A DNA stretch of 43,369 nt from NCBI GenBank assembly GCA_964454745.1, contig CAYVUI010000023.1, positions 1-43,369 on the forward strand. The letters are read 5' to 3'. A model generated the notes under the pieces. It was given only the letters and a program-made list of their open reading frames with translations. It searched no databases and was not told the origin of the DNA. This document shows positions 1-7,504 of the stretch, piece by piece. Each line of letters starts with the position of its first letter. Within the stretch, counting starts at the first letter, position 1. Source of the stretch: CAYVUI01 sp964454745. Its GTDB lineage: Bacteria; Planctomycetota; Phycisphaerae; Sedimentisphaerales; Anaerohalosphaeraceae. The translations under genes and the position numbers were made by a program.

Positions 1-493
1 CGCGGCAGGCGGTAGCGTAAGGCTCGGTGTAGAGCTCGATGCGGTCTGCGCCGAGTTTGGCGGCCTGAATGATGCCGGCGGGCTCGGGGTCCATGAACAG
101 GCTCACGCGGATATTAAAGGCCTTTAGCTGGTTGATGATATCGACGATTTTGCCGCCGTCGGCGGCCAGGTCCCAGCCGTGGTCGGACGTTTTAGCATCG
201 TGGGTGTCGGGCACGAGGGTGGCCTGCGCGGGGCGGACCTCTTTGACGATGTCCATCCATTTTCCGGTCAGCGGGTTGCCCTCGATGTTGAACTCGACGG
301 TGAGCATCTCTGCGAGCTCGTAGACGTCGTCGTAGCGGATATGCCGCTCGTCCGGGCGGGGGTGGACGGTGATTCCGTGGGCCCCGGCGGCAATGGCGGT
401 GCGTGCGGCATCGGTGACGCTGGGGATGCCGATATCCCGCTGGTTTCGCAGCAGGGCGATTTTATTAAGATTTACACTGAGTTTTGTGGTCAT
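1..493 (-). CDS. pdxJ: Pyridoxine 5'-phosphate synthase, 3' part cut by window edge
   Basis: PdxJ condenses 1-deoxy-D-xylulose 5-phosphate with 3-amino-2-oxopropyl phosphate to make pyridoxine 5'-phosphate, the last step of the DXP-dependent vitamin B6 pathway in the cytoplasm. The N-terminal 164 residues are visible and the gene runs off the left edge. Family hallmarks seen are LSVNLNKIALLRN at residues 4-16 (first barrel strand with substrate-binding Asn), GITVHPRPDERHI with the conserved His-Pro-Arg, then EFNIEGNP, LVPD and DRIELYTEPYA. The ATG at 493 is chosen because the motif starts right after it, with GGAA purines just upstream. A TTGAAT-16-TATAAT promoter lies 40-67 bases upstream, so the gene probably has its own transcript. 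Nothing looks broken in the visible part. Confidence 0.93.
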   Translation of the reverse strand, partial: MTTKLSVNLNKIALLRNQRDIGIPSVTDAARTAIAAGAHGITVHPRPDERHIRYDDVYELAEMLTVEFNIEGNPLTGKWMDIVKEVRPAQATLVPDTHDAKTSDHGWDLAADGGKIVDIINQLKAFNIRVSLFMDPEPAGIIQAAKLGADRIELYTEPYATACR

Positions 494-532
494 ATTTCCG
501 CTGTTTCCGGGTTCCGCTACTGTAAAAGGCTT

Positions 533-560
533 ATTATAGCGGCATGGCGGGCGGATTCAA
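533..560 (-). promoter_or_regulatory. Sigma70-type promoter for pdxJ
   Basis: Read on the minus strand, TTGAAT (555-560) and TATAAT (533-538) are separated by 16 bases. The -10 box is perfect and the -35 box matches four of six consensus bases. Predicted transcription start is near 526, giving a leader of about 33 bases before the pdxJ ATG. Confidence 0.6.
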
Positions 561-591
561 GCTGATAATCCTGTTTTGGGCGAATTCAGTA

Positions 592-2409
592 TCACCGGCG
601 GAATCGGATTACGCCCAGCCAGTCTTTTTCGGGCTCTTTGGGCGGATTGCCGATGGATACGCTGCCCGGGCCGGTGATCTCAGAAATGCTGCCGGTTTGG
701 AGGCCGCCGCCGGTGCGGGGATTGTACCAATGGATGGTGAATGTGCCGGGCGGGAGCGAGATATTGGTCGTGGAGCCGGATTTGAGGTAAACGAGGTAGA
801 GTTCACCGTCTTTTTTCAGGCAGTAGTCGTTGGGATTTGAGGTCAGGTTGTTGTCGTTGGTCATGTCCTGGAAGGGGATGTCGTTTTTTTCGAAGAATTC
901 GAGCATGTACCGGCACTGGTCCCAGAAGAGGTCGCGGCTGCGGAAGTCCTGGCAGGTCAGGTCGCTGTGGGCGTGCTGGTAGCCGAAGTACCATTCGAGG
1001 CCTGCGCCGCCGGCCATGACGTTGCCCCAGAGGGCGTTTTGCCGGGCGTTGTTACGGTTGGGGTCCCATTTGGGGGTGTTGCTGTCGGGTACGAGTGCGT
1101 GAGTGGCGTCGCCGGGTTCGTCGCAGGCGACGACCCAGGGCCTGCCCGCGGTAACCGAGCGGTTGAGATAATCGAGGGTCATGTCGTGAACGTCGGTGAA
1201 GTCAACCCGGCCGGTCTGAAGGGAGAAGCCGGTCAGGTATGAACCGGAGGGGGGATCGCCCATGAGTTCGTAGTGGCTGGCGCCGTTGTGAATGACGATG
1301 TGGTGATGATAGGGATCGTGGTTGTGGAAGTATTGGGCCCAGGCGCGTTTTTGGGCGGGGGTTGCGTCGTTGATTTCTTCGCCGAGGTTCCAGTTGAGGG
1401 CCAGGTGGTGGGCGAAGCGGGCGATCAGTTCGCGGTAGTAGAGCTTTCGCCGGGTGCCGAGGTTGCCGCTGTCGAGCAGGAGTTCGTTTTCGGTTTCCTG
1501 TGTTTTAAAGTGCAGGTACATGCCGAGTTTGTCGGCGTGTTCGAAGAGGATTTCCCACTGGGCCAGGCGCGAGACGTCGAGGCGGAGACGCTCGTTGTAG
1601 TCGGTATAGGGAAAGACGTTGCGGTCGTCGCCTTCGATGTTCATCGGCAGGAAGGAGAAAGCGTTTAGGCCCTCGGAGGCGAGGTAGTTGATTGCGCCGA
1701 TGATGCCTTTGCCGTAGGTGCCGGGCGTGCCGTCGAGGCTGGACCAGGTGGGATCGCCGGGCTGCCAGTCGTGGATGTGCGGGGCCCAGGTTTTGATGAG
1801 GTTGTCTTTTTGGCCGTCGGTTTTGAAGGGGCCGTCAAAGTGGGCATAAGCGAGGAGATTTTCCGGTGCGTCGGCTCCGCATTTGAGGAAGTATTCGCCG
1901 GTTCCGGCAAAGCGGAGATGGTGTTTTCCGACGTAATCGAGGCGGCCTTTGGCGCGGAAGTCGCGGCCGGTTTTGTCGGTAGGGGTGATGGCGAAGGTGC
2001 CGGTTTGTCCGTCCGAGCCGGGGACGGGAGTGCCTGCGGCAGGGTCGTCCGAGACGGCGATGCCCGGGCCGGCGCGGAAGGATACGCTGTAATTCCAGGT
2101 TCCGGCCTGGTCGGGGGCGAGGTGGGCGTGCCACTGGCTGCCTGAGGACGCGCTGGTATTGGCGGCGTTGCCGTCGGCGGCGAAATAGCCCGGTACGATG
2201 TATTGCTGACCGGACGGGCCGGTGAAGGTGACATTCATGCGGTAATCGAGGAAGGGATTGGGGTCGGCCTGTTCGGCGGTTTGCGGGCCTTCGACGGCGA
2301 GGGTGATCTTGTGCCAGATTTTTTTCTCCCCGGTGATGTTTTCGCTGCAGCCTGCGATGGCGAGGGTGAGAAGGACGGCTATAATGAGCACAAGAGCGTT
2401 TCGTAGCAT
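592..2409 (-). CDS. Lipoprotein with DUF5060-like domain, TIM-barrel glycoside hydrolase fold and collagen-binding-like C-terminus
   Basis: A 605-residue exported protein. The signal peptide ends in a lipobox with Cys21 (LAIAGC), so it is probably a membrane-anchored lipoprotein. Residues 30-145 resemble the DUF5060 beta-sandwich found at the N-terminus of some polysaccharide-active proteins. Residues 155-510 look like a (beta/alpha)8 glycosidase barrel: WNLGEE (340-345) and VVACDEPGD (426-434) sit where the acid/base and nucleophile glutamates are expected. The last ~90 residues (LYLVYLKSG, then WYNPRTGGGL) resemble the putative collagen-binding domain that often follows such barrels. The start at 2409 is supported by AAAAGGAG eight to nine bases upstream. 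The substrate cannot be told from sequence; polysaccharide or glycoprotein hydrolysis is inferred. It is transcribed away from the SOUL gene from its own promoter. Confidence 0.75.
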   Translation of the reverse strand: MLRNALVLIIAVLLTLAIAGCSENITGEKKIWHKITLAVEGPQTAEQADPNPFLDYRMNVTFTGPSGQQYIVPGYFAADGNAANTSASSGSQWHAHLAPDQAGTWNYSVSFRAGPGIAVSDDPAAGTPVPGSDGQTGTFAITPTDKTGRDFRAKGRLDYVGKHHLRFAGTGEYFLKCGADAPENLLAYAHFDGPFKTDGQKDNLIKTWAPHIHDWQPGDPTWSSLDGTPGTYGKGIIGAINYLASEGLNAFSFLPMNIEGDDRNVFPYTDYNERLRLDVSRLAQWEILFEHADKLGMYLHFKTQETENELLLDSGNLGTRRKLYYRELIARFAHHLALNWNLGEEINDATPAQKRAWAQYFHNHDPYHHHIVIHNGASHYELMGDPPSGSYLTGFSLQTGRVDFTDVHDMTLDYLNRSVTAGRPWVVACDEPGDATHALVPDSNTPKWDPNRNNARQNALWGNVMAGGAGLEWYFGYQHAHSDLTCQDFRSRDLFWDQCRYMLEFFEKNDIPFQDMTNDNNLTSNPNDYCLKKDGELYLVYLKSGSTTNISLPPGTFTIHWYNPRTGGGLQTGSISEITGPGSVSIGNPPKEPEKDWLGVIRFRR

Positions 2410-2450
2410 GGTTTCTCCTTTTGAGTGTTTTTGTGTCCAAATACGGGGTT

Positions 2451-2480
2451 ATTGTAAGGATTGGGTGTATTAAAGGTCAA
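2451..2480 (-). promoter_or_regulatory. Promoter for the DUF5060-type lipoprotein gene
   Basis: On the minus strand TTGACC (2475-2480), an 18-base spacer and TACAAT (2451-2456) form a good sigma70-type promoter. The predicted start is near 2444, leaving a ~35-base leader with the AAAAGGAG ribosome binding site. Confidence 0.6.
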
Positions 2481-2541
2481 GGAAATTGCTTTTTGGGAAA
2501 ATTTGGGCTTGCAATGGATGGGGTTCGTATAGAATAGCACT

Positions 2542-3222
2542 ATGGAAAAGAAAAAGAAGGTGATTTTGATGTGGGTTATTTTAGTGATTGTCGGGATCGT
2601 GCTGATCCTGGGTGTGGGTTCGTGCGCGGTTTTGGGGGTGCTGGGCAACGTGGAGAAGCTGGATTATACCGTGGCGCAAAAGGACGGCAGCCTGGAGATT
2701 CGGGAATACGGGCCGTATATTGAGGCGTATACCGAGGTGGATGCTGGGTTTGAGGGAGCGGGCGACCAGGCGTTCGGGCGGCTTTTCGGATATATTTCGG
2801 GGAAAAACCAAGCACAGGAGAAGATCGCGATGACTGCGCCGGTCAATCAGCAGGCGGGCGAAACCGGGGGGCAGAAGATCGCGATGACCGCGCCGGTCAA
2901 CCAGGTCCGCAGTGGTGAGGTTTACGAGATTTCTTTCGTGATGCCGGCAGAGTATACGATGGACGATTTGCCGGTTCCGGAGGATGGCCGGGTGAAGCTT
3001 CGCGAGGTGGAGGGCGGGCGATTCGCGGCGGTGCGGTATTCGGGCTCGTGGGGCCGGGAGAAATATGACAAGATGCTGGCTAAACTGGAGGAATATATCG
3101 GTCAGCAGGGCCTGCGGGCGACGGGGGAAGAGGTCTTTGCGCGGTATGATCCGCCTTTTACGCCTTCTTTTCTGCGTCGAAACGAGATTTTGCTGCCTGT
3201 TGAGGCGGTCGAATCGGAGTAA
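2542..3222 (+). CDS. SOUL heme-binding family protein, membrane-anchored
   Basis: A 226-residue protein with a lysine-rich N-terminus and one hydrophobic segment at about residues 7-28, followed by a SOUL-family domain. Family signatures seen are EIREYGPYIEAYTEV, RLFGYISG, two KIAMTAPVNQ copies, SFVMPAEYTMDDLP, RYSGSW and FLRRNEILLPV near the end. SOUL proteins bind heme or other tetrapyrroles in several characterised cases; the role of bacterial members is largely unsettled, so no specific function is claimed. The hydrophobic segment could be an uncleaved anchor or a signal sequence; GVGSC is a possible but weak lipobox. No Shine-Dalgarno sequence precedes the ATG, and a TAGAAT hexamer ends six bases before it, which suggests leaderless translation. 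The two KIAMTAPV copies are usual for prokaryotic members. Confidence 0.85.
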   Translation: MEKKKKVILMWVILVIVGIVLILGVGSCAVLGVLGNVEKLDYTVAQKDGSLEIREYGPYIEAYTEVDAGFEGAGDQAFGRLFGYISGKNQAQEKIAMTAPVNQQAGETGGQKIAMTAPVNQVRSGEVYEISFVMPAEYTMDDLPVPEDGRVKLREVEGGRFAAVRYSGSWGREKYDKMLAKLEEYIGQQGLRATGEEVFARYDPPFTPSFLRRNEILLPVEAVESE

Positions 3223-3233
3223 AGAGGCATATT

Positions 3234-3267
3234 TTGACCGTGCAATTCTGTTTTTACCTGCTATAAT
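3234..3267 (+). promoter_or_regulatory. Possible promoter for the ribBA operon
   Basis: A perfect TATAAT lies at 3262-3267. The nearest good -35 match, TTGACC at 3234-3239, is 22 bases away, longer than usual, so the -35 element is uncertain. A start near 3274 would place the folded leader described next at the very 5' end of the mRNA. Confidence 0.35.
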
Positions 3268-3277
3268 ACCGGTTTTG

Positions 3278-3335
3278 GCGGAAATTGCCGTCATATGAAG
3301 CGGTATGTATACCCTTTAGGGTAATAAATTTCCGC
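3278..3335 (+). ncRNA. Candidate structured leader RNA upstream of ribBA
   Basis: GCGGAAATT (3278-3286) is perfectly complementary to AATTTCCGC (3327-3335) and would close a three-way junction. Inside are GCCG/CGGT (3287-3290 with 3301-3304, one G-U pair) and TACCC/GGGTA (3310-3314 with 3319-3323, TTTA loop). It lies between the TATAAT box and ribBA. I do not see the conserved blocks of the FMN (RFN) riboswitch. Only the pairing is seen; a regulatory role is inference. Confidence 0.35.
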
Positions 3336-3407
3336 GAGGGAAAGTGTGTTTTATTATTTCAAGGTTATTGACCGCGGATAAAACGGGAATTTTCAATCGT
3401 TAGCGGT

Positions 3408-4688
3408 ATGTATCAGGAAGGGCAGCGATTGCAGGATATTGAATCAAATCATTCTTTCATGAATGAGATCGATGAGGTTCTCGAGGACCTTCGTCAGGGC
3501 AAGATGATCGTCCTTGTGGATGACGAGGATCGTGAAAATGAGGGCGACCTTGTGGCCGCGGGTGCGGGGATCACGGCGGAGACGGTGAATTTCATGGCGA
3601 AATACGGCCGGGGGTTGATTTGCCTGGCGATGACAGAGGCGGATTGCGACCGTTTGGGTCTTCATCCGCAGTGTACGCAAAATACGGCACGGCTCGGAAC
3701 CGCGTTTACGGTCAGTGTGGATGCAAGGGAGGGGATTACCACGGGCATCAGCGCGGCGGACCGGGCGCATACCATACGAGTCGCTATGGCAGAAAATGCC
3801 AAGGCGTCGGATTTAGCACGGCCGGGGCATATTTTTCCGCTTCGGGCACGCGCTGGGGGTGTACTGGTTCGCGCGGGGCAGACGGAGGGTGCAGTCGATC
3901 TTACCCAACTTGCGGGGCTAAAGCCCGGCGGTGTGATCTGCGAGATCATGCGGGATGACGGCACGATGGCACGGGTGCCGGACCTGGTGGAATTCTGCAA
4001 GGAGCATGACATCAAGATGACGTCTATTGCCAAGCTGATCGAGTATCGGCTTATGCGGGAGACGCATATCAAGCGGATTCAGTCGGTCAAGCTGCCGACG
4101 GATTACGGGGAATTTGACCTGATCGGGTACCAGTCGCCGGGCTCGACCGAGCCGCACCTGGCTTTGTGCAAGGGCGGGATCGGGCGTTTGGATGACGAGG
4201 GCAAGGTAATCGAGCATCCGGACCCGGTTTTGGTGCGTGTGCATTCGGAGTGTCTGACGGGTGATTTGTTCCATTCGCAGCGGTGCGAGTGCGGGTTTCA
4301 GCTTATTACGGCGATGAAGAAAATCGAGGATCGCGGGATTGGTGCCCTTGTGTACCTTCGCCAGGAAGGGCGGGGGATCGGGCTGGCTAATAAGCTGCAC
4401 GCGTACAAGCTCCAGGAAGAAGGGGTGGATACCTACGACGCAAATATTCGGCTTGGCTTTCTGGCCGACAAGCGGGATTACGGGATCGGGGCGCAGATTC
4501 TGCGGGACCTGGGCCTGCGGAATATCGAGATTTTGACGAATAACCCCAAGAAGATATCGCGGCTGGAGCTGTACGGGATCGAGATTGTCAAGCAGCTGCC
4601 GATCCAGGCCCAGCCGGGTCAGCATAATGTGAATTATCTGCGGACAAAAAAGAACCGTTTCGGACACTTACTGGATGAGGACCTGTAA
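3408..4688 (+). CDS. ribBA: Bifunctional 3,4-dihydroxy-2-butanone 4-phosphate synthase / GTP cyclohydrolase II
   Basis: RibBA supplies both precursors of riboflavin: the RibB half makes 3,4-dihydroxy-2-butanone 4-phosphate from ribulose 5-phosphate, and the RibA half opens GTP to the pyrimidine intermediate. RibB (about residues 18-215) shows DDEDRENEGDLV, TTGISAADRAHTI and RPGHIFPLRA. RibA (about 225-426) shows the zinc-ligand cluster HSECLTGDLFHSQRCECG, then RQEGRGIGL and the C-terminal LTNNPKK. At 426 residues the length is normal for a fusion with both halves active. The first ATG is at 3408, but the family-like N-terminus MNEIDEVLEDL begins at an in-frame ATG at 3459; neither has a clear ribosome binding site. 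The stop overlaps the next start (TAATG), so the gene heads an operon. Confidence 0.95.
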   Translation: MYQEGQRLQDIESNHSFMNEIDEVLEDLRQGKMIVLVDDEDRENEGDLVAAGAGITAETVNFMAKYGRGLICLAMTEADCDRLGLHPQCTQNTARLGTAFTVSVDAREGITTGISAADRAHTIRVAMAENAKASDLARPGHIFPLRARAGGVLVRAGQTEGAVDLTQLAGLKPGGVICEIMRDDGTMARVPDLVEFCKEHDIKMTSIAKLIEYRLMRETHIKRIQSVKLPTDYGEFDLIGYQSPGSTEPHLALCKGGIGRLDDEGKVIEHPDPVLVRVHSECLTGDLFHSQRCECGFQLITAMKKIEDRGIGALVYLRQEGRGIGLANKLHAYKLQEEGVDTYDANIRLGFLADKRDYGIGAQILRDLGLRNIEILTNNPKKISRLELYGIEIVKQLPIQAQPGQHNVNYLRTKKNRFGHLLDEDL

Positions 4689-5248
4689 TGGATCGAGCGA
4701 AAACAATGGATTGGATTCGGCGGCGGATTTTGTTGATTGCGGGCGTTTTTATTTTGGCGGGGGTTTTGCCGCTGCTGGGCGGCTGCGAGGAGGGCGCGGC
4801 GCTGCCGATGCTGCGAGTCCAGGGCAAGTCGGATATTTACGAAAACTACGGAGCCCAGCAGATTCGCGTGGTGGGCCTGACGGAGATCGTAGCGGACCCG
4901 GAGCACCCGGGGCATTCGCTTTTGGTGGCTTATGTTGACCTTCTGGATGCATTTGAGTGTAAAATCAAGTCGCCGGGGACGTTCCGGTTCGAGATTTACA
5001 ATTTTATCCCCCGTTCGAATGAGCCGCGGGGCAAGCGGCTGTTTTTGTGGGCGGATATCGACCTTGTGGCGGCGGAAAAAAACAACCTTTACTGGCAGGA
5101 TTTTCTGCGGACGTACAAATTTGAGCTGGAAATGGATTTTCTGCCGGGCGAAGGGCAGCAGTATATCGTAGAAGCGACGTTTATTACGCCCAGGCAGGGC
5201 CGGATGTCGGATACACATGAGTTGACGTACCTCGGGCAGGGGGGCTAA
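4688..5248 (+). CDS. Small predicted lipoprotein of unknown function
   Basis: A 186-residue protein I do not recognise. The N-terminus has Arg-Arg-Arg, a hydrophobic stretch and a lipobox LLGGC with Cys33 (Cys27 if the in-frame ATG at 4706 is used), so an acylated, membrane-anchored protein is predicted. The mature part is a soluble, mainly beta-looking domain (for example FRFEIYNFIPRS and YIVEATFITP), with no catalytic motif visible. Its ATG overlaps the ribBA stop codon by one base, indicating translational coupling, and an ECF sigma/anti-sigma pair follows 32 bases downstream. A role in envelope sensing together with that pair is possible but is only inferred from position. Confidence 0.8.
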   Translation: MDRAKTMDWIRRRILLIAGVFILAGVLPLLGGCEEGAALPMLRVQGKSDIYENYGAQQIRVVGLTEIVADPEHPGHSLLVAYVDLLDAFECKIKSPGTFRFEIYNFIPRSNEPRGKRLFLWADIDLVAAEKNNLYWQDFLRTYKFELEMDFLPGEGQQYIVEATFITPRQGRMSDTHELTYLGQGG

Positions 5249-5280
5249 ACCGCGGATTTTGGGCGAAAAACAGATATGTA

Positions 5281-5907
5281 ATGGATTATTCAGCGAGAAA
5301 AATGACAAGAACGGTCGAGAATATTACGCTTGATGACATGGTTCTCGTAGAGAAGTGTCAGCGGGGCGATACAATGGCGATGCAGCGGCTGATCGTCAAG
5401 TACCAGGACCGTGTATACAATACAATCCTTAAAATTTGTCAAAATAAGGAAGATGCTGCGGAACTTACGCAGGACGCGTTTGTCAAATTTATAGAGAAGA
5501 TCAGCTCTTTTAAGGGTGAAAGTTCTTTTTATACGTGGCTTTTCCGGATCGCGGTGAATATGACACTCAACCACTGCAAGCGAGCAGGGCGGATCCGGAT
5601 GCAGTCGCTGGAGTCGTCGGGATCGAATGACGACGAGGTTCGCGGCCAGATGCGGAGTTTTCTGCAGGGCGATGCGAGCCTGGACCCGGCGGGTGCTGCC
5701 CAGAACCGTGAGCTGGTGGCTCTTTTGTATTCGTGTATCTCGCAGCTTGGCGAAGAGCAGCGGACGATTCTGGTTCTGCGGGATATTGAAGGTATGAATT
5801 ACGACCAGATTGCCGAGACGCTCGGGCTGGAGCTGGGTACGGTTAAAAGCCGGCTGAGCCGTGCGCGGGCAGGACTCAAGGATCTTATGACAAAGGCGTG
5901 TGAATGA
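5281..5907 (+). CDS. ECF-family RNA polymerase sigma factor
   Basis: A 208-residue sigma70-family regulator. Region 2 covers about residues 33-102 (LIVKYQDRVYNTILKI, LTQDAFVKF, YTWLFRIAVN), binding core polymerase and the -10 element. Region 4 covers about 155-205 (LGEEQRTILVLRDIEGM, YDQIAETLG, GTVKSRLSRAR), binding the -35 element. No regions 1.1 or 3 are present, as usual for extracytoplasmic-function sigma factors. An in-frame ATG at 5302 is an alternative start. The stop overlaps the anti-sigma start by four bases (ATGA), so the two are translated together and should form a regulatory pair. Its regulon and inducing signal cannot be read from the window. Confidence 0.92.
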   Translation: MDYSARKMTRTVENITLDDMVLVEKCQRGDTMAMQRLIVKYQDRVYNTILKICQNKEDAAELTQDAFVKFIEKISSFKGESSFYTWLFRIAVNMTLNHCKRAGRIRMQSLESSGSNDDEVRGQMRSFLQGDASLDPAGAAQNRELVALLYSCISQLGEEQRTILVLRDIEGMNYDQIAETLGLELGTVKSRLSRARAGLKDLMTKACE

Positions 5908-6953
5908 ATCGGTTTGAAGAACATCCTGAACTTTACGAGATGATCAGCGGATACGTTGATGGGACGCTGAGCCAGCGGCAGGAGACTGAGCTTCGCCGGT
6001 TGATGGCCAACGACCCTTCGATCTCGCAGGAGGTTTCATCCATGCAGCGTCAGAAGGAGCTTTTGGGCAGTTTGCCGTTTGAGACGGCGCCCGAGAGTCT
6101 GCTCAATGATATCCGCGCATCAATCGAGCGGAAGGTGCTGCTCAGCGAGATTGAGACCAGTGACGGGGGTGGTAAGCGTCACCTGTTTGTTCGTAAGTTT
6201 ACGACGGTGGCGGCGATGCTGGTCCTGGCGGGGATGCTGGGTTTGGTGGTGCATAATATCATTGCGCCCGAGCCGGCGGGCAATGTGATGCTCACGCAAA
6301 GTGACGCGATGCCGGAACAGGAAATCGAGACGCTGGCGCTGGAGCAGGAAAATATACGAACCCAGACAATCGCCGCGCCGGAGCCGATGATGGTCCGTGC
6401 AAAGGCCGCCCGGGCGATGTCGCAGTATTCGGCGACCCTCCGGCTGGAGACGACCAACCCGATCGCGATGAACGCGTACGTGGAAAAATCGATCCAGAGC
6501 AACGGGCTGGTGGACTGTACGATTCCGTATCGCCGTCCGATGGAGAATATCAATACGTATGTCATTTCCTGTGACGCAGGTTCGCTGGTTTCGTTGATGG
6601 AGGACCTTGGCGCGGTGTGGCCTCGGTTTGTGGATACGAGTATGGTGGTTCACGGCGAGACGGCGGACCGGATGTACAGGATAAACTCTGTTGATCCGGA
6701 GGTGATTACCGAGATGCTGCTCAACTGGCACGGGCAGGAGCCAGTGGCGTTTACGCGAAGCTATGACCGCAACCGTGAGCTTGCCGGTCAGCTTCCGGGC
6801 GGGGAGATGGTGGCGGCGGCCCTGGAGGCGGGTGCGGATTCGCAGCCTCCGATCCCGGCGAAGCCTTTTTTGGCGTGGCCCAGCGCCGAGAAGAAGGCGG
6901 CGGTTCGCGGCGGACAGGAGATGAAACTGACGATAACGATTGCAGGGCTTTGA
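5904..6953 (+). CDS. Predicted anti-sigma factor with one transmembrane segment
   Basis: A 349-residue protein coupled by a four-base overlap to the ECF sigma gene. The N-terminal cytoplasmic helical region (about 1-95, with LYEMISGYVDGTLSQ and ELRRLMANDP) matches the general look of anti-sigma domains, where a short helix clamps the sigma factor. It lacks the HxxxCxxC zinc motif of the ZAS class: there is no cysteine in this region. A single membrane helix spans about 101-120 (TTVAAMLVLAGMLGLVVHNI). The remaining ~225 residues would be extracytoplasmic and probably sense the signal; I recognise no domain there. The anti-sigma role rests on position, topology and N-terminal character together. 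Confidence 0.75.
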   Translation: MNRFEEHPELYEMISGYVDGTLSQRQETELRRLMANDPSISQEVSSMQRQKELLGSLPFETAPESLLNDIRASIERKVLLSEIETSDGGGKRHLFVRKFTTVAAMLVLAGMLGLVVHNIIAPEPAGNVMLTQSDAMPEQEIETLALEQENIRTQTIAAPEPMMVRAKAARAMSQYSATLRLETTNPIAMNAYVEKSIQSNGLVDCTIPYRRPMENINTYVISCDAGSLVSLMEDLGAVWPRFVDTSMVVHGETADRMYRINSVDPEVITEMLLNWHGQEPVAFTRSYDRNRELAGQLPGGEMVAAALEAGADSQPPIPAKPFLAWPSAEKKAAVRGGQEMKLTITIAGL

Positions 6954-6954
6954 T

Positions 6955-7491
6955 ATGTTTACCCCATCGCGAAGCGCCCTCGTGCTGATTGATATCCAGG
7001 GCAAGCTGGCGACGCTGATGCACGAGAAGGAGGCGTTGTACCGTAACCTTTCGATTTTGACCCAGGGGTGCAGGCTGCTGGGGATTCCGATTTTGTGGTG
7101 CGAGCAGAACCCGCGTGCGCTTGGCCCGACGATTGCTGAAGTGGCGGATCATTTGGGGGATTTGCAGCCGATTTCGAAGATGAGCTTTTCGTGCTGCGGG
7201 GAGCCGGCGTTTGAAAAGGCATTGAAGGTTTGCGGGGCGAAACAGTTGATTCTTGCGGGGATCGAGGCGCATATCTGTGTGTACCAAACGGCGATGGACC
7301 TGCTCGACGAGTACGAGGTGGCGGTGATCAGTGACGCGGTTTCATCACGGAGTTCGCGGAACCTGGAGATCGCACTGGACCGAATGGCGCTGGAGGGTGC
7401 GAACCGGTCGTCTGTGGAGATGATCCTGTTTGAGCTGCTACAAAGCGCATCGCATGAGCAGTTCAAGGCGGTTGCCCGGCTGGTCAAGTAA
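6955..7491 (+). CDS. Isochorismatase-fold cysteine hydrolase
   Basis: A 178-residue protein of the isochorismatase/nicotinamidase-like superfamily. The expected catalytic triad is present: Asp13 in LIDIQGK, Lys75 in ISKMSFS and Cys108 in EAHICVYQTA, with a cis-peptide-like Gly-Ile-Glu before it. The ATG at 6955 is preferred because AGGG lies seven bases upstream; an in-frame TTG at 6940 would overlap the anti-sigma gene. The start lies one base after the anti-sigma stop, so it is the last gene of the ribBA operon. Family members hydrolyse amides or vinyl ethers of very different substrates (isochorismate, nicotinamide, carbamoyl compounds). The short form without lid insertions resembles the YcaC-like branch, whose substrates are mostly unknown. 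Confidence 0.87.
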   Translation: MFTPSRSALVLIDIQGKLATLMHEKEALYRNLSILTQGCRLLGIPILWCEQNPRALGPTIAEVADHLGDLQPISKMSFSCCGEPAFEKALKVCGAKQLILAGIEAHICVYQTAMDLLDEYEVAVISDAVSSRSSRNLEIALDRMALEGANRSSVEMILFELLQSASHEQFKAVARLVK

Positions 7492-7500
7492 GCCGGTTTG
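7476..7500 (+). terminator. Weak possible terminator after the ribBA operon
   Basis: CCGGCT (7476-7481) and AGCCGG (7491-7496) form a six-base stem with a nine-base loop, followed by only TTTG. The stem starts inside the last codons of the hydrolase gene. It lies between convergent operons, where a terminator is expected, but the T tract is poor. Confidence 0.3.
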
Positions 7501-7504
7501 TGGA

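Noticed and set aside
2817..2910. Direct repeat encoding two KIAMTAPVNQ copies in the SOUL gene
   Set aside because: Two copies of this motif are a usual trait of prokaryotic SOUL proteins, so it is not a recent duplication of note.
3223..3407. FMN riboswitch before ribBA
   Set aside because: The conserved RFN sequence blocks are not present, although another fold is.
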